From Oasisia sp. SBJ-2009 (lineage: Eukaryota; Annelida; Polychaeta; Sabellida; Siboglinidae), in NCBI GenBank assembly GCA_964017155.1, contig OZ024854.1:18037555-18101554 (forward strand): a DNA stretch of 64,000 nucleotides. The letters are read 5' to 3'. The notes beneath the pieces were generated by a model, which saw only the letters and a program-made list of their open reading frames with translations, made no database searches and was not told the DNA's origin. Of this stretch, positions 46,301 through 56,573 are shown piece by piece; the stretch's first letter is position 1, and every line of letters begins with the position of its first letter. Made by a program: the position numbers and the translations under genes.

Positions 46301-49300
46301 AAACACAATGCTTGCTCTTTCAAATTAATGTTTAAAATAAACATTTGCAGCTTCCACTACAACGTTGTACTCGTTTGTCCATGCAGGTTTTGTCGCTTTC
46401 ATCGCCATTGCGACCTACTTCCTGACCCGACCGACCCTGGAGGTGCAGTGGCAGGAGAAGGCTGTCTTCTCCGCGTTCTTCGTGGGCGCCATCTTGTGTC
46501 TCGGGTTCTCGTTCACATTCCACACCGTCTTCTGTCATTCAGAGCGGATCGGTCGCTTCTTCAACAAGTAAGCATTGAACTGCTACTAGTTCTCAGGTGG
46601 TTTCCTCCAACCAGCCCAAACTAACACAGGAGTTGCCTTCTCTAGAATTAGTGAGTCCACTACATGCTACACATTTACCCCCTGTGTGGGATCTTTTACT
46701 TCCCCTGGCATAGACACCAGATAGAAGGGACCACCGGCTTTTAGTGTCTCCTCCGAAAGATACAGGCAAATGTGGGGTGAATGAAATTGCCTAAGTTTCG
46801 AAACGGCGGTAGGTGGGATTGAACCACCGTCCCCTCGATTGACAGTCCTGCAGTCGCTCCCCACAGGTGCTACTAGTTACATTGCATGTGGATGATACAG
46901 TTTCATATTCACTTCTAACGAACAAGAAATGTGTTAGTACTTACTTATGCCTGAAGCATATTTAAATTATTATTGTAATGCAATAATTCAGAATAGTTTT
47001 AATAAATACTAAGTCTTATTGTCAGTGTTATTTCAATGATTTGAGCACCTCACTGTGGCAATGCTGCTATGTGTGTGTGTTCAGGTTTCTTTTTTGTTTG
47101 AAACTACACCTGTGGGACTGGCCTTCAACATTATGTCAGTTATAGATGTGTCTGCATCAGATTAACCCTGCAGGTGACCAAGAAAAATCCTCTGTGGCAT
47201 ACTGCATAACTTCACTAATATTGTTCATAAAAATATGAATGATGCATCATTTTAACGCTAAAAGGTTGCTTTACTACAATAAAATTATACTATATGTAGA
47301 ACAAATGAAAATCAAGCGGATATTTGTATTTGAAATTGAACTAAAATAAAATAATAAATAAACACCCATTTCATCCTGCTGCCAGAAAATGATCGAGTGG
47401 ACGAATATACTTCATTATTTAGACAAATGTAGATTCATATATTAGCTGCGAAATAAAACAAAAATTAAACAAATCCGTTGAGAACTATGATATTTATGAT
47501 TTTTTTCGACATAAAAATACGTTGATTCAAGGCGGCCGATTGCGGCCGCGCTCGTTACTGTTGTAACCCACGCGCCCGGCCGGAGAAATGTCGTGCTGCT
47601 AATTTGGTGAATTTTCACCAAAAAAACGCCTCCAAAGTAAATCAAACTACATGAATTAATATAATAACCTTGTTTTATGAATACTGTCAAGCATTTTGTC
47701 AAAATATCAATGCAGAAACTTGAGATAATCCAAACGAAAGTTGCGAAGCGGATAAACAGTTGTTTACCACGCCGCCATTTTGTCTTCACCTTTGGCTTCG
47801 CGGGGTCGATGACGCTACATTTGAAATCACGGTTCTGATTGGCTGAATGGACTGAACCCACGTGGTTTATTTTTGGCAGATTGGCTACTCACAGAGCTTT
47901 CTTTTGATACCGAATGTGTGGGGGTGTCGACTTCATGAATTGATGCGTAAATTCATTCATCTGGACATAGTAAAATCTCCCAAATATGGGCAGCAACTGT
48001 ATCACGTGCTTTTTAAACTCGACTGCGAAGAATCTGTCACTGAATCTACGCAAGGAAAAATATACACGATCTAGAAAAATCTGTCAGCTATCCAATGATA
48101 CAAACTTTTCGCGTGTCAGTTTAGTGTGATGGAAATGAAAATTGTTACAACAGAGGCAGGTGCATTTGGGCCGATTTTCGGCCCTGGTCACCTGCAGGGT
48201 TAAGTCCATCTTGTGCCTGTTTTCTCACTTGTTTGACCCGAAACATGAAAGCGATGTCTGTACATTCAGACGTCACTTGTAATGTAAAACATATCCACTA
48301 GATGGCACCACTGTGCAATACATGGGCATTTCAGGGTGGGTTTTATTAACCTGAGTTACAAGTCAGTCTGTGGACGGGTTTAGCCAAAAAGGTCAGATGT
48401 TGTTGCAACCACTTGACCGCAACGACACGTCTGTTACAGACTGGACTACTGCGGCATCGCCTTGCTGACGATGGGTTCGTTTGTGCCGTGGCTCTACTAC
48501 AGCTTCTACTGCCGCACCGAGCCGAAGATCGCCTACATGGCCCTCATCTTCATCCTCGGCACCATCAGCATCGTCGTCTCCATGTGGGACAAGTTCGCTG
48601 AGCCTAAATATCGCCCCCTGCGGGCAGGTGAGTGAACTAAACCAACATCACCCCAGCCCACGACATACGCCGTGGCAGAGTGGTAGCACCGGGCTCTCTG
48701 ACAGTGCTCTTGGAATTGTTTTGAAGCTTGAGAAATTGTGGTCACGCAGCTTTAGTGGCTGAATACTTCCCAGATTGTGTTTGAATGACCCAGTCAGCCA
48801 TCGGGTGAAGTGTAAGGCAGTTTGAGCAGTTGTAATGACGAGTAGCACCCCATGTTCAAACTTAGTTACTTGTGGAGGTGACACAAGTCGGAAGTGCAGA
48901 CTAGACATTTATTATTGCAGATAAATATAATTAGAAATTTTACATAGTGTAATTGGAATAATTAGTATATTTTGAGGTTTTGTAAGTTCTGCTCAGTGAG
49001 ATGTTATTTGAAATTGTTCTTTATTCTTTTTTAAATCAGGACAATGACTGATACACATTAATAAATTTTGTCATTTACTACCTGTGTAAAAACGAAAACT
49101 TACCTGATTACTAAATGTAATATTAGCAGCTGACACGACTTGCCGTCTTCCTGTTTGACATTTACACGATTACTGACGTCTCCCCATCTAGGAGTGTTCA
49201 TTGCGTTGGGTCTGAGTGGAGTCATTCCTGCAATGCACTACGTGATCACGGAGGGTTTCTACCAGGCTGTCAACTACGCAGCCCTTGGCTGGCTGGTTCT

Positions 49301-49931
49301 AATGGCAATCCTCTACATTGTCGGCGCTATCATCTACGCAGTCCGCATCCCAGAACGCATTTGGCCTGGAAAGTTTGACATCTGGGTAAGAAGACGGTTG
49401 AATATTGTCTTTACGAGGGAACAGTTGTGTAGCTGTTGTTTTCGATTTATATGTTGAATACATAAGGCGGTTTAAATAAATACTAAATTTCTATGAGATA
49501 AATTGGTAAATGACGATTGTATGACTACTATCGGTAAGAGAAATCATCAGCATATTTTATACATAAATTTTCTATTTTCAGCATAAATATTTAATTTCAA
49601 ACTGAAAATATGGTTTTAATGAAATCTTCCAAACAGAAAATATGATTTAAATTTATATCATGGCAGCATTTGTACATACTAGTTACACACACAACACACA
49701 CACACACACACTAATATGTAATATTCATGCACCAAATGTCACTTACATAACACGTGCCACCCCCACGTACCATTCTTATGATGGCCATGTCTCTGTTTGC
49801 AGTTCCAGAGTCATCAGATCTTCCATGTATTTGTGGTCGCTGCGGCGTTCGTTCACTTCCATGGAATTTCAAAGATCGCCACCTACAGATTGTCATTTGG
49901 CGACTGCATCCCCGAATCCGAGGTGGATTGA
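43123..49931 (+). CDS. ADIPOR: adiponectin receptor (PAQR family, six coding exons)
   Basis: Exons 43123-43323, 45777-46071, 46387-46567, 48440-48627, 49192-49385, 49803-49931. Total 1188 bases, 395 aa plus TGA, all junctions in phase. It is a seven-TM receptor with a cytoplasmic N-terminus and an intramembrane zinc site; vertebrate AdipoR1/2 bind adiponectin and have ceramidase-type activity. Recognition: EEIARRVWLAGW and HIHTETGNIWTHLLG before TM1, SFTFHTVFCHSE (His ~211), KLDYCGIALLTMGSFVPWLY (Asp ~228), SHQIFHVFVV (His ~357 and ~361). The three His match the zinc ligands of human AdipoR1 (H191, H337, H341). Length fits the family (375-386 in human). The N-terminal 75 residues are diverged. 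I cannot assign it to AdipoR1 or AdipoR2. Confidence 0.95.
44125..44265. repeat. interspersed repeat E, copy 2
   Basis: Matches 11745-11960: TGGGAATCCCAGTATAATGA, CTAAACATTACAT, AACGTGTGGCTGAAATCCCC, ATATCACATGACTAG, TTTCATTGGCTG. In ADIPOR intron 1. Confidence 0.55.
45777..46071 (+). CDS. ADIPOR: ADIPOR exon 2
   Basis: GGACAITEEKDDDIDGMFDG ... RIHTETGNIWTHLL plus one base. Acceptor TTCCTTTCAG, donor GTACGC. The conserved juxtamembrane block (RRVWLAGW, LPKWLRDNDFLIKGHRPPLN) carries the family signature. Confidence 0.95.
46387..46567 (+). CDS. ADIPOR: ADIPOR exon 3
   Basis: Completes the split Gly; TM1 FVAFIAIATYFL, a loop, then TM2 with FSFTFHTVFCHSERIGRFFN. Acceptor CATGCAG, donor GTAAGC. 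Contains the first zinc His. Confidence 0.95.
46593..46866 (-). repeat. tRNA-derived SINE, family A, copy 3
   Basis: Reverse-complement copy: GTGGGATTGAACCACC (B box, reversed) near 46813 and the body GACACCAGATAGAAGGGACC. In ADIPOR intron 3. Confidence 0.8.
47166..48199. mobile_element. piggyBac-like non-autonomous element
   Basis: TTAA target sites at 47162-47165 and 48200-48203 flank perfect inverted ends CCCTGCAGGTGACCA ... TGGTCACCTGCAGGG. TTAA duplication plus ends starting CCC is the piggyBac pattern (Kolobok elements also use TTAA). The 1034-bp interior has a GC-rich patch (47530-47590) and a 139-codon minus frame with no transposase motif. It lies in ADIPOR intron 3. Confidence 0.85.
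48440..48627 (+). CDS. ADIPOR: ADIPOR exon 4
   Basis: Completes the split Lys; LDYCGIALLTMGSFVPWLYY then SFYCRTEPKIAYMALIFILG ... KYRPLRA plus one base. Acceptor TGTTACAG, donor GTGAGTG. TM3-TM4 and the conserved LDY.GIA Asp. Confidence 0.95.
49192..49385 (+). CDS. ADIPOR: ADIPOR exon 5
   Basis: Completes the split Gly; VFIALGLSGVIPAMHYVITE then AALGWLVLMAILYIVGAIIY and AVRIPERIWPGKFDIW. Acceptor CCATCTAG, donor GTAAGA. TM5-TM6 and the RIPER.(W/F)PGKFDIW block. Confidence 0.95.
49803..49931 (+). CDS. ADIPOR: ADIPOR exon 6 (terminal)
   Basis: FQSHQIFHVFVVAAAFVHFH then GISKIATYRLSF and the tail CIPESEVD before TGA. Acceptor TTTGCAG. TM7 with the His-x3-His zinc pair. Confidence 0.95.
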   Translation, partial: FQSHQIFHVFVVAAAFVHFHGISKIATYRLSFGDCIPESEVD

Positions 49932-52092
49932 TAGAAGTAATCGGTGCCAAGGGACTTGTTTTGTTATTAGTATCATTATCATAATTATTACTGAAGCAGG
50001 ACTGGTCAGAAACGTGTGGTTTGTGAGCACACAATTTCTCATTTTGAATGGGCACTTAGTAGCTATAGTCTCATTCCTGGTTGCTACGACATGATCCACC
50101 CAAGTACGTCTGTTAGGATTCTCCGAATTACTTCTCCAGAGAGCACATGGGCGGATCATGTGTGTACAGTATTTGATCTGTCAACTTTGGTCGATTGTTT
50201 CGGAAACTTAGGGCCTGTGATGTACGGTAATCATAAACATGGTAGCTATACATAAAGTAAGCACAAACGTGGCAACTCGCCAAGGGTGATCATAAAACTT
50301 GATCTGGCTACAGGGCCAGGTGTGCGTGAAACGGAACATTGTTAAAGCACGTCTTTCTGCCGGCCAGGTGGAACAGGGTGTATGTATATTTTATCTCGAG
50401 CAGTGTGTCAACAAAAAAATGAAACGAACATGATTGCCAATGTTGTGTTCTAGGTTGACATGTTACGGTTGATGTGTTTGAATTGCTGCAGTATTGTAAA
50501 TTATGAGGCATTGTTGGAATTTTTCTTGTTAACTGCACTCTATTTATGACACTGTTAATTTAAATTGTTTAGAATTTATCACACAAGTATACACGAGAAT
50601 AATATAAAAAAATAGGAAAGTTGACCAGCGTTCAGTGGTAAAAATATCGTTGTATTAGTGGCATCAGGATATGCAAATGATTAAGATATGTTTTATTAGC
50701 ATGTTTCATCATCTTTGTTGCTCAAAGTGCAAAGTTCAAAATTGATGTTTTAGATTACAATTTTGTTAATGCATCTGAAAAGTGTGTTGCCTTCATACTC
50801 TTAACTTCTTATTTTAGCTGCCGTAGAAAATTAACCAATTGTAATTGTTGTACCACTTGTATTACAAAATGGTAATATTTTGAAATAATTATGCCTGCGG
50901 ATTATTCTCACAGTTTGGTTGAGTAATAATTGTGTAATAATTCGGTATTACCTGTTGCACCCCTGAGAAAAGCAAAAAACATTGTAAATTAGGTGTTACT
51001 AATAACTGGTGTATGTATGTGGACCCTAACGAAGTGTTAACCACATTTATGGTTTTGTTTTGTGACGACCCCAACAGCAGGAACTAGTGCCGGGAACTAG
51101 TTTTGATTGGGGATCAGGTGCTGGTTGTAGTACAAACTAGTAAAAAAAGGTAAAAAAAAAGAAAAACATAGGATATTAGTATTATTTTGATGCATTATTT
51201 ATCATCTAACTTATTATCAGTAACAAACAGCGGAGGAACGCGATCAGGAAAGTAACAATTGTGTAGCTGCGTGATGTAAGCAGTACAGAGAATAAATGTT
51301 TTCGCTGCAGGTGTTGTGCTTTGTTGTTTGAATACGGACACGTTACCAGATCAGTGATGCTTCGTGTCGTGGCGCATCATTTGTTGGGTTAACAATACGG
51401 AATAAGTAGGGGCTTTGTAAATATAAACAAATTCTATAATCAAAAAACAAATTGGATAGGATTGATGACACCCACCAAACACTAAACCAAAAAACTGGAA
51501 AGGCTTACGAAGTGCAATGAAACATTCACATGTCTCCATCTCTTTGATTTGTGTATATACGGACAGGGTTTCAATGCTTTCTGTTGAAAGAAATTGCTAG
51601 AACATATTAGTATTACAAGTGTATTACATGTGAATTAAAACTGGTTTATTATATCAAAACCAAACCATATTTTACATGCACAGCTGAGAAAGTATATAAG
51701 TAGAATATTTTTATGTTTACTGTGAATTATTATTAGTCATTTTTTCCACACAAATCGAAATGGACCCTTGATCACCCCATGGAATTTGTTTATAATGACA
51801 AAGCCCCTAGGGGTATGTCGATCACTCATGTTGCAAGTCCTGGTTTAGTCTTGCCTGCTCAGAAGCAAATATTGACAGACCTGCAACAAATACACCTACT
51901 GCATGTACACAGGTGTTGACAGTTTCCCAAAGTATTCATACAGCTGTGCTGACAACTTTGTAGTGTAAAGTTTAGCACTTTTTTGCAACACAAGTTATGT
52001 AAAAAGCCACTGGCTGATTGGTGAATGAGTGCACGGTTCAGAACAACCTCAGAAAACAAGCTGCGAACAATCTGTTGACATTCGGTAATATT
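49932..52092. other. ADIPOR 3' UTR and intergenic DNA
   Basis: AT-rich, no gene recognised. AATAAA at 51291-51296, followed by a GT-rich stretch, is a candidate polyadenylation signal for ADIPOR (3' UTR about 1.4 kb). Confidence 0.4.
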
Positions 52093-52290
52093 TTATAAAG
52101 GCAAGTTCTTATATAGCGCAGTATCCAGTCCTCAGGACCGTTCAAAGCGCTTTACACTTTATTTCTCTGACAGACCTGTTCACTTACACACCATCTTGGC
52201 TTCTCTGGGAAGCATCCAGCCATATGCTACAATTAATGTACGAAGGCTGCTCGTACACATATCCACCACTGTCTATAGCAAGGGTGCACT
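52093..52290 (-). repeat. SINE family B, copy 3 (headless)
   Basis: Plus-strand reading: CTTATATAGCGCAGTATCCA, CAAAGCGCTTTACACTT, CTCTGGGAAGCATCCAGCC, CATATCCACCACTGTCTATA. Matches 38850-39205 without the tRNA-like head. Confidence 0.65.
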
Positions 52291-52805
52291 TAAAAACATT
52301 AAATCAAATAAAAAATTCTTGTGATGATCCAATCAAGTAAGTATTTCTCTTTCATAGTAGAAGTGTTCTAAGGTACATCTATGCAAAAGAGGGATCCTCT
52401 GTGATTTACAAAATGTCATGGGAGCGCATACGGCAGACACAATGATGCTATAAATCCATTAGACCAATCCATTAGACCTACGGCCCAAAGGACTAAAAAG
52501 CTTCATATTATATTGGTATATGCACGTTTAGACTAAGTTGTGTGCACATGTCTATCTGTGCATTTTGGCCGGCACAAAGGATTGTACCCATATATTACTT
52601 ACTGCCTGTCATGCCGAATGGCATTTAGGGCAGCTACAAAGTTCCACCATACCTGATTACCAGTCTGTCCCCTGCTAGTGCCAATCTCTCGATGATGTGT
52701 TGTTCTGTCTCCTTCATCTCTATTTTCCCTTCAGGGGTCTAGCGCAGTGTGGTTCTGGTGCTGGATGTGTCTTCTTTCTATACCCCGTGGCCAATCACTT
52801 CCACC

Positions 52806-54545
52806 GTGGTCTGGTGATGATGGTTCACAGTGGTCTGGTGATGATGGTTCACAGTGTTCTGGTGATGATGGTTCACAGTGTTCTGGTGATGATGGTTCAC
52901 AGTGTTCTGGTGATGATGGTTCACAGTGTTCGGGTGATGATGGTTCACAGTGTTCTGGTGATGATGGTTCACAGTGTTCTGGTGCTGATGGTTCACAGTG
53001 TTCTGGTGATGATGGTTCACAGTGTTCTGGTGATGATGGTTCACAGTGTTCTGGTGATGATGGTTCACAGTGTTCTGGTGATGATGGTTCACAGTGTTCT
53101 GGTGATGATGGTTCACAGTGTTCTGGTGATGATGGTTCAGTGTTCTGGTGATGATGGTTCACAGTGTTCGGGTGATGATGGTTCACAGTGTTCTGGTGAT
53201 GATGGTTCACAGTGTTCTGGTGCTGATGGTTCACAGTGTTCTGGTGATGATGGTTCACAGTGTTCTGGTGATGATGGTTCACGGTGTTCTGGTGATGATG
53301 GTTCACGGTGTTCTGGTGATGATGGTTCACGGTGTTCTGGTGATGATGGTTCACGGTGTTCTGGTGATGATGGTTCACAGTGTTCTGGTGATGATGGTTC
53401 ACAGTGTTCTGGTGATGATGGTTCACAGTGTTTTGGTGATGATGGTTCACAGTGTTCTGGTGATGATGGTTCAGTGTTCTGGTGATGATGGTTCACAGTG
53501 TTCGGGTGATGATGGTTCACAGTGTTCTGGTGATGATGGTTCACAGTGTTCTGGTGCTGATGGTTCACAGTGTTCTGGTGATGATGGTTCACAGTGTTCT
53601 GGTGATGATGGTTCACAGTGTTCTGGTGATGATGGTTCACAGTGTTCTGGTGATGATGGTTCAGTGTTCTGGTGCTGATGGTTCACAGTGTTCTGGTGAT
53701 GATGGTTCACAGTGTTCTGGTGATGATGGTTCACGGTGTTCTGGTGATGATGGTTCACAGTGTTCTGGTGATGATGGTTCACAGTGTTCTGGTGATGATG
53801 GTTCACAGTGTTCTGGTGATGATGGTTCACAGTGTTCTGGTGCTGATGGTTCACAGTGTTCTGGTGATGATGGTTCACAGTGTTCTGGTGATGATGGTTC
53901 ACGGTGTTCTGGTGATGATGGTTCACAGTGTTCTGGTGATGATGGTTCACAGTGTCCTGGTGCTGATGGTTCACAGTGTTCTGGTGATGATGCTTCACAG
54001 TGTTCTGGTGATGATGGTTCACAGTGTTCTGGTGATGATGGTTCACAGTGTTCTGGTGATGATGGTTCACAGTGTTCTGGTGATGATGGTTCACGGTGTT
54101 CTGGTGATGATGCTTCACAGTGTTCTGGTGATGATGGTTCACAGTGTTCTGGTGATGATGGTTCACAGTGTTCTGGTGATGATGCTTCACAGTGTTCGGG
54201 TGATGATGGTTCACAGTGTTCTGGTGATGATGGTTCACCGTGTTCTGGTGATGATGGTTCACAGTGTTCTGGTGATGATGGTTCACAGTGTTCTGGTGAT
54301 GATGGTTCACAGTGTTCTGGTGATGATGGTTCACAGTGTTCTGGTGATGATGGTTCACCATGTTCTGGTGATGATGGTTCACAGTGTTCTGGTGATGATG
54401 GTTCACCATGTTCTGGTGATGATGGTTCACCATGTTCTTGTGATGATGGTTCACAGTGTTCTGGTGATGATGGTTCACACTCACTTCACAGTGTTCTGGT
54501 GATGATGGTTCACAGTGTTCTGGTGATGATGGTTCACATCCTGTC
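52806..54545. repeat. 24-bp minisatellite with higher-order structure
   Basis: About 72 units of GGTTCACAGTGTTCTGGTGA plus TGAT. Variants (CGG for CTG, GCTGATG for GATGATG, TTCACGG) recur in register. Unit-shortening TTCAGTG variants at about 53136, 53471 and 53661 mark a larger repeated block of about 330 bases. All frames are open (SQCSGDDG, VHSVLVMM, NHHHQNTV), so the 398- and 355-codon ORFs here are not evidence of a gene. Confidence 0.96.
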
Positions 54546-54548
54546 CTG

Positions 54549-55075
54549 ACTGGTCTCTTCCAGTAGTTCATCAGCTCATTGGTGTTTCTGGACCAAAATC
54601 TCCTTAGGATTCTCCCAAGACTGGTTGTGTGGAAGGAAGATAATCTAGACATGTCTTTCTCTCTCATATGCCAGCTCTCTGGTCCATAAAGAAGGGTGGT
54701 ATGTATACAGCTCTGGTAGATTCTTAACTTTGCACGTGTTATATTGTGCTGATTTCCCTACTTCATGCTCATAAAAACACCTCTGGCTTTATTCAATCTG
54801 TTCTGAATCTCCAAGCTTGCTCCTCCATCCTGGCTAATGACGCTAGCCAAGTATGTGAAGGTGGTAGCACTTGTTAGTTCAGACTGCCTCACCTTCACTG
54901 CTTAGGGAGTTTGGATGCTCAGTCATCACTTTTGTTTTATTTTGGCTAATTTTAGTCCAGTTTGTTGGCCGAAGGTGTTGAGCGTGGTCTTTTATATGAA
55001 ATAAGTGTGTGACAAGAGAACAAGGTGATCTGCAACATTGAGGTCCTCTGGAGTGGAGAAGAGCGTCCATCATAC
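54549..55075 (-). pseudogene. decayed LINE fragment (RTE-like)
   Basis: Minus-strand reading with several stops: ...VADHLVLLSHTYF..., LNTFGQQTGLKL, TFTYLASVISQDGGASLEIQ, NRLNKARGVF, TTLLYGPESWHMREKDMSRL, SSFHTTSLGRILRRFW. This is the segment from just before the polymerase (F)ADD box to the C-terminal domain of an RTE-type reverse transcriptase. It stops at the 24-bp minisatellite. Confidence 0.75.
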
Positions 55076-56343
55076 ATATATGCTTAATTACAGTCCAGGG
55101 ATTCTTTGGGAAAGGAAAGGGATTTGTTCGTATCCCAAATTATAGCATCTATCATACATAAGCCAGCTTAATTAAAGTTCAGGTATTCTTTGGGAAAGGG
55201 ATTTTTTCATGTCCGAAATTATAATGAAAAGGAATGCTTTGATGACAATGTAAAACTTTAATGTACACACCTTAAAAATTACTATACCTATTTTGTGTGC
55301 CTTTATTTCATTAAAATAATGTTTTATTAATCATGTATGACCCTGATAATATATCCTCCCAAAAATCTCTTTGTATCTCGAGTAACTCCACATATGCAGA
55401 GTTTCTAGTTTAGGCTCAATCTGCTCATGTTATCCATTATACTGCATGGTTATTAGTGATTAATAAAACATAACTCGGACCCAATATAGGCATTGCATTA
55501 CAAGACATGTTTATACTAACAGGACTGTGTATATTATACAGAGTTTAAAGTTCTCAGCAGCATTCCTGCTTGGTCACAAAGTATCCCTTTAAGAGAAATC
55601 ACACACAGTAATTCACACAGTAAAATTAATTTGCTTTATATAATTCAAGTCAATGGATAATTCAAATGTTATTATAAAATGTTTTAATAACAATACAAAT
55701 CAGTATTACAGTGTGAATCTCAAATAACAACCACGAAGTTTTTTAACTTATTACTCCGATAACTATATACCAAAACTGACTAAATTCCACATTCTTCATA
55801 ATATATACGTTTCACAATTTTGTTCTTCCCAAAATCTACATTCACTATCTGAGCGATTATTTTCGTATGCTGACCTGATCATGTTTTTTTCTGTGATTAA
55901 TAAACAATAATATCCTCTACATATGAATGAAAGATGCAAAGTCTGAACATGTTCAACATGAAATAATATTACATACAACTTATATAGTACATTCTAGCAT
56001 TCTGACTGTCAAAATGTGTTTTAAATAGCCACAATTTAAAATATAATTTGACAGTAACCTGTTTATTACATTTCACCTTACCATGCAACATAATATTCAG
56101 TGTACCTTGGTAATCCATTTAAATTTATTTGATTAAATTTATTTTATTACCATAAATCTGGTTACTGGTTAACTAAAACGTATTTCAGCAGTCAACAGGT
56201 ATTAAAAGATGTATTTTATTTTATAACATTCCATCAAATGATAAAACACTTCTAACAATTTTTGTCAAAAATTAGCAACACACTGAACAACAAGAATGTT
56301 TTTCTAAACTCGAACGAAATGCAGTAAGAATGGCTGGAATGGA
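55076..56343. other. intergenic DNA and PPIL1 3' flank
   Basis: A ~84-bp tandem duplication (CTTAATTA(C/A)AGT, ATTCTTTGGGAAAG) at about 55080-55225. The rest is AT-rich. Minus-strand AATAAA-type signals occur near 56214, about 130 bases past the PPIL1 stop. Confidence 0.45.
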
Positions 56344-56573
56344 CTAGCTGGTCGTGGGAGTTACGTTGGCTCGCAGTATACGTATGTCGTCCACTGGTCG
56401 GTCATCATTGTCCGTATCGACGAGGCCGATTCGCTTGACCACTTGCATGCCGACGCTAATGCGACCAAATATGGTGTGTTTGTTGTCGAGCCACTGTGTG
56501 GGGGCGAGAGAGATGAAGAACTGACTGCCGTTGGAATTGGGGCCACTGTTTGCCATAGACAGAATGCCAGCAC
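56344..56573 (-). CDS. PPIL1: PPIL1 exon 4 (terminal)
   Basis: Completes the split Gly; [20 protein letters not shown] ... [21 protein letters not shown] at 56346-56344. Acceptor GTTTCAAAG is pyrimidine-poor. Confidence 0.95.

Noticed and set aside
47442..47861. 139-codon minus-strand ORF inside the piggyBac-like element
   Set aside because: No DDD-transposase motifs; the element is too short to be autonomous.
48659..48715. tRNA-like stretch (GTGGCAGAGTGGTAGCACCG)
   Set aside because: Only an A-box-like string; no clear B box follows.
52697..54667. Long ORFs (up to 398 codons) that look like His/Asn-rich or Ser/Asp-rich repeat proteins
   Set aside because: A 24-bp minisatellite opens all frames on both strands; no splice sites, start context or flanking domains.
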